Notes: generated by a model from the letters alone, not told the origin. A stretch of DNA of 64,000 nucleotides from Streptomyces sp. NBC_00820 (GCF_036347055.1 NZ_CP108882.1:2431001-2495000), one strand, 5' to 3'. Positions 1 to 8,734 are shown, numbered from the stretch's first letter. Made by a program: numbers and translations.

Positions 1-2
1 TC

Positions 3-545
3 TGCGACCACGACGGCTGGCCCATCGACGAGCAGGGCTACGAGGACGGCAAGGTCGCCCGCGACGCCGCCGCGTGGGGGCACGTCGAGGTGTTCCTCGC
101 GCACGGCCCCGAGGTCCTGGCCGGGATCCGGGGGGCCACCGAAGGCACCGATTACGTCGAAGGGCCGATCAGCGAAGACCTGCGCCGGCTGCGGGGAATC
201 GACACCGTCCTCGAACGAGCAGGTCAGATCCGCCACGAGTGGGATCAGGTCCTGGCCCTCATGGAGGGTTCACAGCCCGGATCCCGCGAGCTCTACGCGA
301 GTCAGGCGTACGAGATCCGAAACGCCGAAGGATGGCACTACGCCGACGAGTTGTCCTACCAAGGCCCGGCGCTCGCTCGCGCAGCTGGTTACTTGGCGGA
401 CCGGATCGACGGCGTTCAGCCCGCCTCAGCCGATCGTGTCCACGCAGCCCTCGCCCGATCGGTCTCCCTCAACCGCGGAAAACCGTCGGCCGCGCCCCCG
501 CCGCCGACCGTGTCGAACGCGTCAGGTCCGCGACGTTCCCGCTGA
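3..545 (+). CDS. Partial hypothetical protein with disordered tail
   Basis: The frame is open to the left edge, so the N-terminus lies outside the window; the visible part is about 180 residues. The folded part is acidic and helical and matches no family I recognise. The last 50 residues are rich in Pro, Ala, Ser and Arg and contain RVHAALARS at positions 435-461, a motif that recurs in other tails of this block. It is the first gene of the co-directional + strand block that carries the TraG-like ATPase, so a role in the same element is inferred. Confidence 0.7.
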   Translation, partial: CDHDGWPIDEQGYEDGKVARDAAAWGHVEVFLAHGPEVLAGIRGATEGTDYVEGPISEDLRRLRGIDTVLERAGQIRHEWDQVLALMEGSQPGSRELYASQAYEIRNAEGWHYADELSYQGPALARAAGYLADRIDGVQPASADRVHAALARSVSLNRGKPSAAPPPPTVSNASGPRRSR

Positions 546-677
546 CGCCCTTAGCACCGAACTCCGGCGAGGCCAAAGGGCTCCATCCGCGGATCCTCAT
601 CGAACACCACCATCCCCAACAGCCCCGCGGCTTCGGCTTTCGCCGGTAAGCGGCGGGGCACTCCGCACGGAGAGCAC

Positions 678-1307
678 ATGCAACCCGATCAGCGCCTGGC
701 CGTCCTCCAGCGCGAGGACCCACACGCCACCGCGCGCAGCAACGAAGCTGTTGCCCAACAGGCAGTTACTGACACGCCGGAGCGGGAGCACGGGTACGCC
801 CACCTTCTCGCGCCGCTTCGGCAGCGCGGTCTGGAGTGCACGGTCGAGTACGGCCTCAGCGACTACATCGTCCGCGCCGAACTTCCCGACGGCAGCACGG
901 TGATCGTCTCCCCGCCCCAGGAGCCTCCCACCGACCATCCTCCTGGATACCCCGAGAGCTGGTTGGTGACCCACGGACATCCTGACGACCCCGCGGTCCA
1001 CGAAGTGATCTACGACTCAGAGTTCGGCGGCCCTGACGCCCGGCACGGGGGCAGCATCACGCACCTGCTCACCGCCATCAACGCACGTCTGGATCAGCAA
1101 GGTGGGCCTCCTCGATCGGACCCCCTGGGTGATGACGTGGCCGAGCGCCGCAGCGACCCCGGCGGGGTCCAGTCGCAACGAGTCGGGGCCGCTCGCACTG
1201 TTTCGCCAGCCATACGGCGCGCAGCCCCGGCGGCACGGCCAGAACCCCCAGTGGCACGCCCGGCCGTGCTTTCCCTCCCCCGCCCCTCGTCCGTACCCGG
1301 TCGCTGA
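678..1307 (+). CDS. Hypothetical element protein, 209 aa
   Basis: ATG start after GGAGAGCAC. The central part, roughly residues 38-135, is compact and mixed alpha/beta and ends in a helix reading SITHLLTAINARLDQQ, a layout that resembles the DUF317-like proteins downstream, although I cannot assign it firmly. Residues 140-209 form a basic, Pro/Ala/Arg-rich disordered tail. Codon use matches its neighbours. Function unknown; it belongs to the conjugation-associated block by position only. Confidence 0.7.
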   Translation: MQPDQRLAVLQREDPHATARSNEAVAQQAVTDTPEREHGYAHLLAPLRQRGLECTVEYGLSDYIVRAELPDGSTVIVSPPQEPPTDHPPGYPESWLVTHGHPDDPAVHEVIYDSEFGGPDARHGGSITHLLTAINARLDQQGGPPRSDPLGDDVAERRSDPGGVQSQRVGAARTVSPAIRRAAPAARPEPPVARPAVLSLPRPSSVPGR

Positions 1308-1329
1308 CCACCCCACCTGGGAGCCAGCC

Positions 1330-2151
1330 ATGTCCCACAGCAGAACCGTCCGCACGCTCACCGCACTTCTCGCCGTTCCCGTACCGGATGGATCCGCCGT
1401 GCCCGCTTCCGATCACGACTCACTCCCCGACGTCGCCATCGGCCACCACCCCGACTTCGGCATCGTCGCCGCCAACCCCAAACAACTGGTCGCTAGCGCC
1501 TGGATGTTGACCAGGCTCGACTTTCAACCGGTACCAGGTCATCCGACGCTGTACGCGCTGAGCGACCAGCACCGTGACGGGCCGGCCCGCGCTGTGCGGG
1601 CTGCCGCCCTGCTGCGCCGGATCAACTACCAGGTAGACGTCGACGTCGCTCTCGATCCGTCGCCACCCCCCGCCCCGGATCGGCCTCACCGCCCACGCCC
1701 GGGAAGGGCCCCGGATGTCGCGTTCGCTGAGCACCCGCATCTCGGTGTGGTCGCGGCCACCGACGAATACTCCTCCGCTATCGGATCGCTCATCCTGGAG
1801 GAGCACGGCTGGCGGCACAACTCGAGCCTGGACATCTACACCCTGCCCATCACGATCGACCGCGACAACGCACTCGGCAAGGTCGCGGCGGCCACGGTGT
1901 CGATGCACCGGTCCGATCTCCAGGTGGCCGTCCAGCCCCGGCTCGCTCAGGACGTCGCCACGCGCCACACCGCACGTCCCGAGCACCGGCACAGCGTCAC
2001 CACCCACGTCCTGGCGCCCCATGCCGCGGCCCTCGGCACGAGCCCGGCGCGTGCCGGCCTGCCCGGACACGTGTCGACGGCCGTTCCCGTCGCCTCCGCC
2101 CCGGCGCCCCGCCCGGTGGACCCCCGCTCCGCCTTCTCTCTCAACCGCTAG
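1330..2151 (+). CDS. Tandem-repeat-domain protein, 273 aa
   Basis: I chose ATG 1330 because it follows GGGAGCC, and the longer upstream frame (to 1102) overlaps the previous gene and is compositionally a tail. The protein has two copies of one ~78-residue domain, about residues 33-110 and 128-205. Each starts with PDVAxxxHPxxGxVAA, then a helix, a beta turn before YxLP/ALS, and a final helix before a VDV/VAV strand. A third copy is found at residues 181-261 of the relaxase-like protein encoded at 2845-4116. The C-terminal 60 residues are a Pro/Ala-rich tail. Function unknown. Confidence 0.75.
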   Translation: MSHSRTVRTLTALLAVPVPDGSAVPASDHDSLPDVAIGHHPDFGIVAANPKQLVASAWMLTRLDFQPVPGHPTLYALSDQHRDGPARAVRAAALLRRINYQVDVDVALDPSPPPAPDRPHRPRPGRAPDVAFAEHPHLGVVAATDEYSSAIGSLILEEHGWRHNSSLDIYTLPITIDRDNALGKVAAATVSMHRSDLQVAVQPRLAQDVATRHTARPEHRHSVTTHVLAPHAAALGTSPARAGLPGHVSTAVPVASAPAPRPVDPRSAFSLNR

Positions 2152-2177
2152 CTCAACTCCCTTAAGGAATAGTCCCC

Positions 2178-2675
2178 ATGGCCGTGAAGACCGTCTGGCC
2201 CATCTCCCACTCTTGTGGACATAGCAGCGACCGTGACCTGTCCAACCGGGCCGCAGACCGTCGTGCAGGCTTCGCCGAGTGGCTCGCCACGCGCGATTGC
2301 AGCGACTGCTGGCGAGCCGCCAAGGAGGACTCAGGCCAGGACAAAGCCGCCTGGGTGGAGGCCAAGCGCGCCGAGGAGCGAGCCGAGTCCGAAGCCTGGT
2401 CGCAGCAGTACCGGATGCCACCGCTGGAAGGGACCGAGCGCGCCGTGGACTGGGGTGTGCGCTGCCGCCATCAGGTCCTGGACGCCGCCTACACCACCCT
2501 CGTCGTCGAAGGCCAGACCAGCGAGGCGGAATGGGAGGAGATAGAGGACACCGCGCGCGGCATCACCCGTGCCGGCTGGTGGCTGGATCAGCGCTCCTCC
2601 GATCCCGAGGACCTCACCGAGCTGCTCCAGGCTGCGACGGAAGCCGACCGGCCCGCCGAGAACCCCCACTTCTAA
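2178..2675 (+). CDS. Hypothetical protein with Cys/His pair motif, 165 aa
   Basis: ATG start 26 bp after the previous stop, with AAGGAA upstream. The N-terminus contains HSCGH and, about 28 residues later, DCSDC, which together could bind a metal. The rest is a long, acidic and arginine-rich helical region with several tryptophans, probably a coiled coil. It has no disordered tail, unlike many neighbours. This Cys-His arrangement looks like a small zinc-binding adaptor, but the function is unknown. Confidence 0.75.
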   Translation: MAVKTVWPISHSCGHSSDRDLSNRAADRRAGFAEWLATRDCSDCWRAAKEDSGQDKAAWVEAKRAEERAESEAWSQQYRMPPLEGTERAVDWGVRCRHQVLDAAYTTLVVEGQTSEAEWEEIEDTARGITRAGWWLDQRSSDPEDLTELLQAATEADRPAENPHF

Positions 2676-2745
2676 CCTCCCGTTCCGGACCGAGGCGTCG
2701 CAGCCGCCGCCGTCTCGGTCCAGGAGGAGCAGCGTCTAGCAGTGT

Positions 2746-2787
2746 TCTCCGGCCGGTCCAAACCGCGGAGTCTGCGGATCCTCTCAG
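2746..2787 (+). repeat. Intergenic 42-bp repeat, copy A
   Basis: This block lies in the gap before the gene at 2845 and matches the block at 9950-9991 at 36 of 42 positions. The shared core includes CCAAACCGCGG and CGGATCCTCTC. Both copies sit about 35-60 bp upstream of a + strand start codon, so a common promoter or operator is the simplest reading. Confidence 0.7.
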
Positions 2788-2844
2788 TCTGTCGGCCCGA
2801 CTGATCGGGCGCCCGTTCGCCACCCATTCTGCGAGGTAGACGCC

Positions 2845-4116
2845 GTGATCGCCCATCTGCAGCGCGCCAGCGACACCGCCGGCCTGCTCGCGTCTTTGTA
2901 CGGTCCGGGCGAGGACGGCGACCATGCCGACCCCCGGTTGGTCGCGGGGGACGGTCACGGCGCCCCGATCGACATGCTCGCCACGGCCGACACCTTGCCG
3001 TATCTGGCTCACGCCCTGGATGCGCCGGTCCAGCGTCTCGGGACCCGCGCTCCCGAGCAGCCGGTATGGGTCTGCTCGGTCCGCTCCGACCCCCGTCGCC
3101 CCGACCTCACCGATGCCCAGTGGAACGCCGTCGCCCGCCGGTTGGTGGCAGCCACCGGGCTAGCGTCGGAGGGCGATCCGGACGCGTGCCGGTGGATCGC
3201 CCTGCGCAGCGAGCCCCGGCTCCTGCATGTCGTGGCCACCGTGGCCCGCGAGGACGGCTCCCTCCACCACTCCTACAGCGATGCCTTTCGCCTGCAGACA
3301 GAGTGCCACCGCATCGCCACCGAACTCGGCCACCTGCCCCAACCCGCCACCCCCACATCCCGCGCCCAGGAGAACCTCGTGGCCCCGCGCATCACCATCC
3401 ATACGGAGGCCAGCGGCAGCGTCTCGGCGAAGGGCGCCAGCGACGACCTGTCCGCCACGCTGCTCAAGCACGCCGGCTTCCAGCAGATCGGCGACTGGTA
3501 CGGCCGCCGGCACCGTCTACCCACTACCACCCCCGCTGCTGACCGTGCCGCCATCGCCACCCATGCCGCCGAGATGCTCCGTGCGGCGCGCTACACCGTC
3601 GACCTCGAGCCCGTACTCGACACAGGCCGTCTCGCTGCGGCCGCGAACCCGCTCGGTCCTTACGCCGCGGGCGCGGAGGTCCTGCAGCTGACCGAGCGGA
3701 TCAGGGGAGCCGAGAGCGGTGCCGACCTTGCGCAGGCGGTCGATCACCTGCTCCATCCCGAGCACGGCGTTCTGGAGCGCGTCCGCGAAGCGCTGGAAGC
3801 CGCGAGCGAGCAGATCAGCGACCTCGATGACGAGGCGTATGCGCTCGCCGACCGGTTCGGTTTCGCCGCCGACTTCGTCAGCTCCGCCCAGTCGGAACTC
3901 GTCGGATCAGAAGCTGAGTTGCCTCGTGTCGGCGCATCGCAGCGGTCCCATGTGGAGGAGCGGGCGTTTTCCCCGCTCCCCGGTTCCCGTGGTGCCGCGC
4001 TCGCGACTTCACCGGCTGCAGCGAAGGCGAGGGCATCCTCCGCACTCGGCACCGGGATGCCGGAGGTCCGCGCGGCTGTGTCGCTGTCGCAGGGCTCCCT
4101 TCCCCGTTCGCGGTGA
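2845..4116 (+). CDS. Catalytically degenerate relaxase-like protein, 423 aa
   Basis: GTG start after GAGGTAGACGCC. Residues 1-165 align through their whole length with the N-terminus of the intact relaxase encoded at 28266-30020: both share GLL-x2-LYGPG, an (H/P)VW-x-CSVR strand, DPD-x-CRW and a C-terminal ECRRI/ECHRI helix. The intact enzyme has the metal-binding HIHIV; here the same strand reads LLHVV, and the upstream HVWHC has become PVWVC. Nicking activity is therefore unlikely. Residues 181-261 carry the domain duplicated in the protein at 1330-2151. The last 90 residues are a disordered tail. It may bind DNA or relaxase as a regulator or accessory; this is inference. Confidence 0.75.
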   Translation: MIAHLQRASDTAGLLASLYGPGEDGDHADPRLVAGDGHGAPIDMLATADTLPYLAHALDAPVQRLGTRAPEQPVWVCSVRSDPRRPDLTDAQWNAVARRLVAATGLASEGDPDACRWIALRSEPRLLHVVATVAREDGSLHHSYSDAFRLQTECHRIATELGHLPQPATPTSRAQENLVAPRITIHTEASGSVSAKGASDDLSATLLKHAGFQQIGDWYGRRHRLPTTTPAADRAAIATHAAEMLRAARYTVDLEPVLDTGRLAAAANPLGPYAAGAEVLQLTERIRGAESGADLAQAVDHLLHPEHGVLERVREALEAASEQISDLDDEAYALADRFGFAADFVSSAQSELVGSEAELPRVGASQRSHVEERAFSPLPGSRGAALATSPAAAKARASSALGTGMPEVRAAVSLSQGSLPRSR

Positions 4117-4173
4117 TCCCGTATAGCGGCCGGCCATCGCCCTGCAAATCCAGCACAAGGACCAAGGAGATCC

Positions 4174-4842
4174 GTGCCCGAGTTCTACCCGAGCATCGGC
4201 GACGCTGTCGGCGCCGCGATGCAGCACAACATCCGGCTCGCTCAAGGAGGCGTGGAATCTGGCCCTGATACGCCGCTGCAAGTCCGCTACCTGCCCCACC
4301 CGTCCGCCGACCCGTACTCCGTCCCCGGGTTGATCGCCCGCCTCACCGAGACAGCAACACCTCGCGAGGTTGCCGTCATCATCGAGGAGGTCACCAGCGC
4401 ACTCGTCGGGGCGTTGCCGCAGTTGACCGAACTCGTAGCCGCTGCGGCCGACTGGACCCGGGTCCGTCTGGCATTCGACGACCCGCATCACAACCCCACC
4501 TTCGAGACCTGGACACGGCTGGCCGCAGCCCACGGCATGCTCCAGGACGTCCAGGAGCAGCTGGAGATCGCCGAGGACGGGATCGACGCATGCCCTGCCG
4601 AACTCACCGACCCCAGGCATCACAAGATGGTCAACGTCCTGCGGACCAGGGAACTACTCAGCGACGTCCTGGGAGCCGGCGCGGTCGCCGAAGCACCCGC
4701 CGACAGTGATCCGCAGACGAGCCGGCAGCGCGCTGCCGTCGCCTCCTCGCCGCAGGCCGCCGCCCAACGCACGACGCCGCCGGCCGGTGCCGCCGAGGTG
4801 ATGACGAGCACCCCGCCAACCCACCCCTCTCGCACCCGATAA
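4174..4842 (+). CDS. Hypothetical helical protein with tail, 222 aa
   Basis: GTG start with a good AAGGAGA ribosome site. Residues 1-165 are predicted helical, with no Cys or recognisable motif; a central stretch (TRVRLAFDDPHHNPTFETW) precedes a helix pair. Residues 170-222 are a Pro/Ala/Ser/Thr tail containing RQRAAVASS, a weaker version of the tail motif seen in neighbouring proteins. It sits directly before the coupling ATPase gene. Function unknown. Confidence 0.7.
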   Translation: MPEFYPSIGDAVGAAMQHNIRLAQGGVESGPDTPLQVRYLPHPSADPYSVPGLIARLTETATPREVAVIIEEVTSALVGALPQLTELVAAAADWTRVRLAFDDPHHNPTFETWTRLAAAHGMLQDVQEQLEIAEDGIDACPAELTDPRHHKMVNVLRTRELLSDVLGAGAVAEAPADSDPQTSRQRAAVASSPQAAAQRTTPPAGAAEVMTSTPPTHPSRTR

Positions 4843-4868
4843 CCGTGCCCCCCATTTACCGCCGAACA

Positions 4869-4883
4869 GGAGCTGTCCCCATG
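4869..4883 (+). promoter_or_regulatory. Strong RBS-ATG out of frame with traG
   Basis: AGGAG at 4869-4873 followed by ATG at 4881 is the best ribosome site in this gap, but its frame stops at 5033 after 50 codons and is not the frame of the TraG-like ATPase. Either it encodes a short coupled leader peptide, or a one-base error or frameshift separates it from the ATPase frame, which otherwise must begin at TTG 4949. Confidence 0.4.
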
Positions 4884-4948
4884 ACGAGCAGAAGAGCGCC
4901 GCGTGCCCCGCCCTCATTACTCGCCTGCACTCCCTCCCTGGATCACTC

Positions 4949-6736
4949 TTGCCTTCACCGCGTACCAGCGCGCCCTCGACCACCACCGGGTCCGACGCGC
5001 TCCTCTATCTCCTCTTCGGCTTCGTCGGGATAGCCCTCGTCTTCGGCTCCCTGGCGTGGCTGACGGGCAATATCGCCAACCTCTGCTTCGGCAGCGGGCC
5101 GTGGGTCTCCTTCACCGCCTCCGACGCACTGCTGCATCCCGACGTGCTGTGGCCTCACCTGAGCCACAACGCCCTGCTGGTCGGCACCCGGATCATCCCC
5201 GGCCTGCTCTGCGTCATCCTCGCCGCCGCCAGCCTGACCCTGTGGGCGCGGCTGCGCGGCGGCGCGAAGAGCGGCCTGGCCGGCAAGGTGGACCTCGCCC
5301 CGTTGCTGGACAAGGAGATCACCGCCAAGGCGAAGAGCCTGCGGCCGAGCCTGTCCGCCCTCAAGGCGGGCAAGGTCGCACCCGCCGACCGGGGGATCCT
5401 GGTCGGCACGCTATCCCCGGGCCGCGCGGAGATCCGCGCCTCGTGGGAGGACGTGATCGTCGCGATCATGGCCCCTCGCTCGGGCAAGACCACTTCGCTC
5501 GCCATCCCTTCGATCCTCGCGGCTCCCGGCCCGGTCCTGCTCACCAGCAACAAGGCCGCGAACGATGCGTTCACCGCCACGGTGGACGCGCGCGCCGAGG
5601 TCGGCTCGATCTGGACCCTGGACCCGCAGCAGATCGCCCACCACCCGCGGGAGATGTGGTGGGACATCCTGGCCGATGCCCGCGATCTCGCCGGCGCGAA
5701 ACGGCTGGCCGGGCATTTCGTCGCGGCCAGCGTGGACGAATCGAGCGGTTCCGACTTCTGGTCCACCGCCGCGAGCAACACGTTGGGCGCGCTGTTCCTC
5801 GCCGCCGCGAGCCACCAGCGCCCGATCACCGACGTCCTGGCGTGGCTCGCCTCTCCGGCCGACCGCACTCCGGTCGACCTGCTCACCGACGCCGGCCATG
5901 ACGCGGTCGCCGCCCAGCTCCAGGGCACCGTCAGCGGTGCGACGGAAACCCGGGACGGCATCTACGAAACGGCGCGTCAGTACGCGAGCTGCCTCCTCGA
6001 CCCGGATGTCGCCGCTTGGGTCACGCCGAGCGAGGACCTGCCGGAGTTCAAGCCGGCCGCGTTCGCTACCTCCCGCGACACCCTGTACTTGCTCAGCAAG
6101 GACGGCGGCGGCAGCGCGTCCGCGATCATCGCGGCTGCGGCGGACGCCGTGATGCGCGCGGCCGTGGTCGTCGCCGAACGCTCTGGCGGACGTCTCGACC
6201 CGCCCGCGCTGTGTGTCCTGGACGAGGCCGCCAACGTGTGCAGGATCTCGGACCTGCCCGACCTCTACAGTCACTTGGGCAGTCGGGGTGTCATCCCGAT
6301 GACGATCCTGCAGTCCTACCGGCAGGGCCAGAGGTGCTGGGGTGAGGCCGGCATGGACGCTCTCTGGTCGGCTGCGACGATCAAGCTCGTCGGCTCCGGT
6401 ATCGATGACGCGGACTTCGCCGACCGGCTCAGCAGGCAGGTCGGCGACCACGACGTGCAGACCACGTCGGTGTCGACCAGCGACGGCGGCAAGTCCACCT
6501 CGGTCAGCATGCGCACCGAGCGGATCCTGCCCCCGGACGCGATCCGCGCGCTCCCCAAGGGCAAGGTGCTCCTGCTGGCCACGGGCATCCGCGTGGCCCT
6601 GATCAATCTCCGGCCCTGGTACAAGGAGCCGAGCGCCAAGGTCGTCGGTCCGGCCTCGGCCCGTGCGACGAAGGCCATCACCGAGCGGGCGATCGCCAAG
6701 ACGGCCGGTCGCGACGACTTCGGGCTGTCGGCATGA
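4949..6736 (+). CDS. traG: VirD4/TraG-type conjugative coupling ATPase, 595 aa
   Basis: Membrane-anchored ATPase predicted to bring the relaxase-DNA complex to the transfer channel. Two N-terminal TM helices lie near residues 19-42 and 74-98, followed by a soluble ATPase. Walker A reads APRSGKTTS near residue 173, Walker B LCVLDEAAN near residue 420, and sensor-type motifs follow (PMTILQSYRQGQ, then VGSGIDDADF). In frame the first usable start is TTG 4949; see the out-of-frame ATG at 4881. The C-terminal GLSA overlaps the next start by 4 bp. It resembles the TraM-recognition/TraG family of actinobacterial elements rather than the hexameric TraB translocase. Confidence 0.88.
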   Translation: MPSPRTSAPSTTTGSDALLYLLFGFVGIALVFGSLAWLTGNIANLCFGSGPWVSFTASDALLHPDVLWPHLSHNALLVGTRIIPGLLCVILAAASLTLWARLRGGAKSGLAGKVDLAPLLDKEITAKAKSLRPSLSALKAGKVAPADRGILVGTLSPGRAEIRASWEDVIVAIMAPRSGKTTSLAIPSILAAPGPVLLTSNKAANDAFTATVDARAEVGSIWTLDPQQIAHHPREMWWDILADARDLAGAKRLAGHFVAASVDESSGSDFWSTAASNTLGALFLAAASHQRPITDVLAWLASPADRTPVDLLTDAGHDAVAAQLQGTVSGATETRDGIYETARQYASCLLDPDVAAWVTPSEDLPEFKPAAFATSRDTLYLLSKDGGGSASAIIAAAADAVMRAAVVVAERSGGRLDPPALCVLDEAANVCRISDLPDLYSHLGSRGVIPMTILQSYRQGQRCWGEAGMDALWSAATIKLVGSGIDDADFADRLSRQVGDHDVQTTSVSTSDGGKSTSVSMRTERILPPDAIRALPKGKVLLLATGIRVALINLRPWYKEPSAKVVGPASARATKAITERAIAKTAGRDDFGLSA

Positions 6737-6948
6737 GCGCGCCCACACCCACCGGGCGTCTCGGCCACGCCCCGGTGGTCCTGAGCGGCGGTGAGTGGTG
6801 GCTGGTCAGCGAGGCCGGCTCGGTTCTCGTCACCGATTCCGCGTTCTCCGATGACCTCCGCGGGTTCGCCGCGGCGATGGCCGCCGCCGATCAGGCGGTC
6901 GCTGGTCTCCGTGCACCGCAGGGCTCGTCTGCTGGGGGGCGGCGATGA
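6733..6948 (+). CDS. Small conserved-looking protein, 71 aa
   Basis: ATGA overlap with the coupling ATPase and a 4-bp overlap with the next gene, so it is translationally coupled on both sides. The sequence contains a beta-rich SGGEWWLVSEAGSVLVTD followed by a helix (FAAAMAAADQAVAGL). No TM segment or signal peptide. Its position between the ATPase and the DnaB-N protein argues that it is a real part of the transfer operon. Function unknown. Confidence 0.75.
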   Translation: MSAPTPTGRLGHAPVVLSGGEWWLVSEAGSVLVTDSAFSDDLRGFAAAMAAADQAVAGLRAPQGSSAGGRR

Positions 6949-8108
6949 ATCCGCTGCTCAGTGCGGAGCAGGCGGTGCTCGGCGCCGTCCTGCTCGAACC
7001 GGGCCAGCTGGCGCACCTGGAGTGGCTCGCGCCGGATCACTTCCACCGTCCCGTCCACCGGGCACTGTTCACCGCGCTGCGCAAGCTCCGGGCCGATGCA
7101 CATCCGGCGCTGACGGTCGAGGAAGTGGTGCCGCTGTCGTGGGTGACCGACGCGGTGGACGAAGCAGGACGGCACGTTCGGGGCCTGACCGCGGCGTACG
7201 CTCACACCTTGATCCAGTCCTGCCCGCGTGCGGCACACGCTCCGGTGTACGGCCGCATGGTGCTGGAGGGTGCGATCCACCGCAGCATCACCCGGCACGC
7301 GGTCCGCCTGCATCAAGCTGCGCGGGCGGACGCTCTGCAGGGCGAAGTCGAGCAAGCGCTGCACTACGCGGACGTTCTGGCCGGGGTCCTCAGCGATCTC
7401 GCACGGCGTTGGGGAACCGAACCGCGCCCCGTCGCGCCGCCGGCCACCGCCCCCGCCGCGCCGGTGTCCTTTCGGGCGGACCAGGTGGCCGAGGACGAAC
7501 GGTTCCTGCTGGCCGTCCTCGCTGAGCAGCCGCGGGCCATGGACCAGGTGGTGGACTGGCTGCGGCCGGGCGACTTCGCCGACCCGGCCCACGGACAGCT
7601 CTACCGCTGCCTCGGCGCGCTGCACCACCGGGGCGAACCCATCGACCGGCTCACCCTGCTCTGGGAAGCCCAGCGGCGCGGACTACTGGCCGACAGCACG
7701 CTGTCCGGCGACCAGCTCACCGCCATCTGCGAGGGCATGGGCCCAGGTGACGCCGCATGGTTCGGCGAACAGGTCCTACGTGCCTCGGTCACCCGCACCG
7801 CAGCCTCCTCCGCGCGCGCCATCCGGGCCCTGGCCGAGAACGAGGCCCTGGCCCCGGGGCGGCTGATCAACCACGCCCTGCACGCGCTCGGCCCGCTCGA
7901 CGAAGTACGTATCCGCTGGCAGACCGCGAACGGCCACCCAGCTCCGAGCGCTAGGGCCCCCGCACCCTCGTCGAACGCGCCGCCCCCCGCGCGGGTGCAC
8001 GCCGCGCTCACCCGCAGCACACCACGTTCAGCCTCGCCGCCCTCAGCCAGGCCCGGCTCCGCACTCAACCCTGCCGCCGCCCGCTCGCCCTCTCGCGGCC
8101 ACGGCTGA
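6945..8108 (+). CDS. Tandem DnaB N-terminal-domain protein without helicase domain, 387 aa
   Basis: Two copies of the DnaB N-terminal helical domain are visible: residues 3-115 (SAEQAVLGAVLLEP ... FHRPVHRALFTALRKL) and about 175-290 (AEDERFLLAVLAEQP ... FADPAHGQLYRCLGAL). No Walker A or RecA-fold C-terminal domain follows; the protein instead ends in an ~80-residue Pro/Ala/Ser tail with RVHAALTRS at 7992-8018. In replicative helicases this domain binds primase and loader, so this protein may act as an adaptor or decoy for the replisome, perhaps with the DnaC-like protein of the - strand operon. That role is inferred. Confidence 0.8.
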   Translation: MNPLLSAEQAVLGAVLLEPGQLAHLEWLAPDHFHRPVHRALFTALRKLRADAHPALTVEEVVPLSWVTDAVDEAGRHVRGLTAAYAHTLIQSCPRAAHAPVYGRMVLEGAIHRSITRHAVRLHQAARADALQGEVEQALHYADVLAGVLSDLARRWGTEPRPVAPPATAPAAPVSFRADQVAEDERFLLAVLAEQPRAMDQVVDWLRPGDFADPAHGQLYRCLGALHHRGEPIDRLTLLWEAQRRGLLADSTLSGDQLTAICEGMGPGDAAWFGEQVLRASVTRTAASSARAIRALAENEALAPGRLINHALHALGPLDEVRIRWQTANGHPAPSARAPAPSSNAPPPARVHAALTRSTPRSASPPSARPGSALNPAAARSPSRGHG

Positions 8109-8148
8109 AGCCCCTCTGTTCGTCGCTCGCCTCCATCGGAAAGACACC

Positions 8149-8733
8149 GTGCACGACACCCCCACCTCCGACGCCGTGGCCCTACGTGCCATGGCCTCGG
8201 CCTTCGAGGCCCAGCGTGGCCAGCTCCCGGTTCCCGAAGATCCCCACCGCGCGCCCGACCTCGTTGCTGTCGCCATGCAGATCGGCGAACTCGGCAAGCT
8301 GATCACCGAGCTGGGTGACGAGGTCCTCTTCCGCGCCGCCGACCAGGACCAGAGCGTCCGCACTGACCGGGTCAGCAGCAGCTTTGCCGCTGCTGTGCGA
8401 CCTGCAGGCGAGGCGGCATCCGCTCTCGGAGATGTGGCAGCCCAGCTCTCCTTCCTCGACGCGACCAAGCACCTCCGCGACCAGCCCGATGCCCGGGATG
8501 CTCGACAAGCCGCGGCACGGGTGATCGACGAGGCGCTCGACACGGCGACGACGGTGCTCCGCGAGGCGGCCGACTCCCTTCACGCCGCGTCGGCCACGGT
8601 GTCGCCTCCGGCCATACGGGCACAGACGGCTCGCCGCCGATCAACGGCCCCCGTCCCCGCTGCCGGGTCACTGCCCCAACCCGGCACTCCGGCGGCACCA
8701 GCGCAGCCCGGCCGCATCGCGCGGGGCCAGTGA
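8149..8733 (+). CDS. Hypothetical helical protein with tail, 194 aa
   Basis: GTG start after GGAAAGACACC. Residues 1-150 are predicted all-helical and alanine-rich with heptad-like spacing (IGELGKLITELGDEVL; AARVIDEALDTATTVLREAADSL), which suggests a helical bundle. Residues 155-194 are a Pro/Ala tail that begins with RAQTARRRS, related to the recurring tail motif. It ends just before the methyltransferase pseudogene. No family recognised. Confidence 0.7.
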   Translation: MHDTPTSDAVALRAMASAFEAQRGQLPVPEDPHRAPDLVAVAMQIGELGKLITELGDEVLFRAADQDQSVRTDRVSSSFAAAVRPAGEAASALGDVAAQLSFLDATKHLRDQPDARDARQAAARVIDEALDTATTVLREAADSLHAASATVSPPAIRAQTARRRSTAPVPAAGSLPQPGTPAAPAQPGRIARGQ

Positions 8734-8734
8734 C

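Noticed and set aside
5411..6748. 445-aa - strand frame opposite traG
   Set aside because: Shadow frame of the coupling ATPase; composition is random Arg/Gly/Asp.
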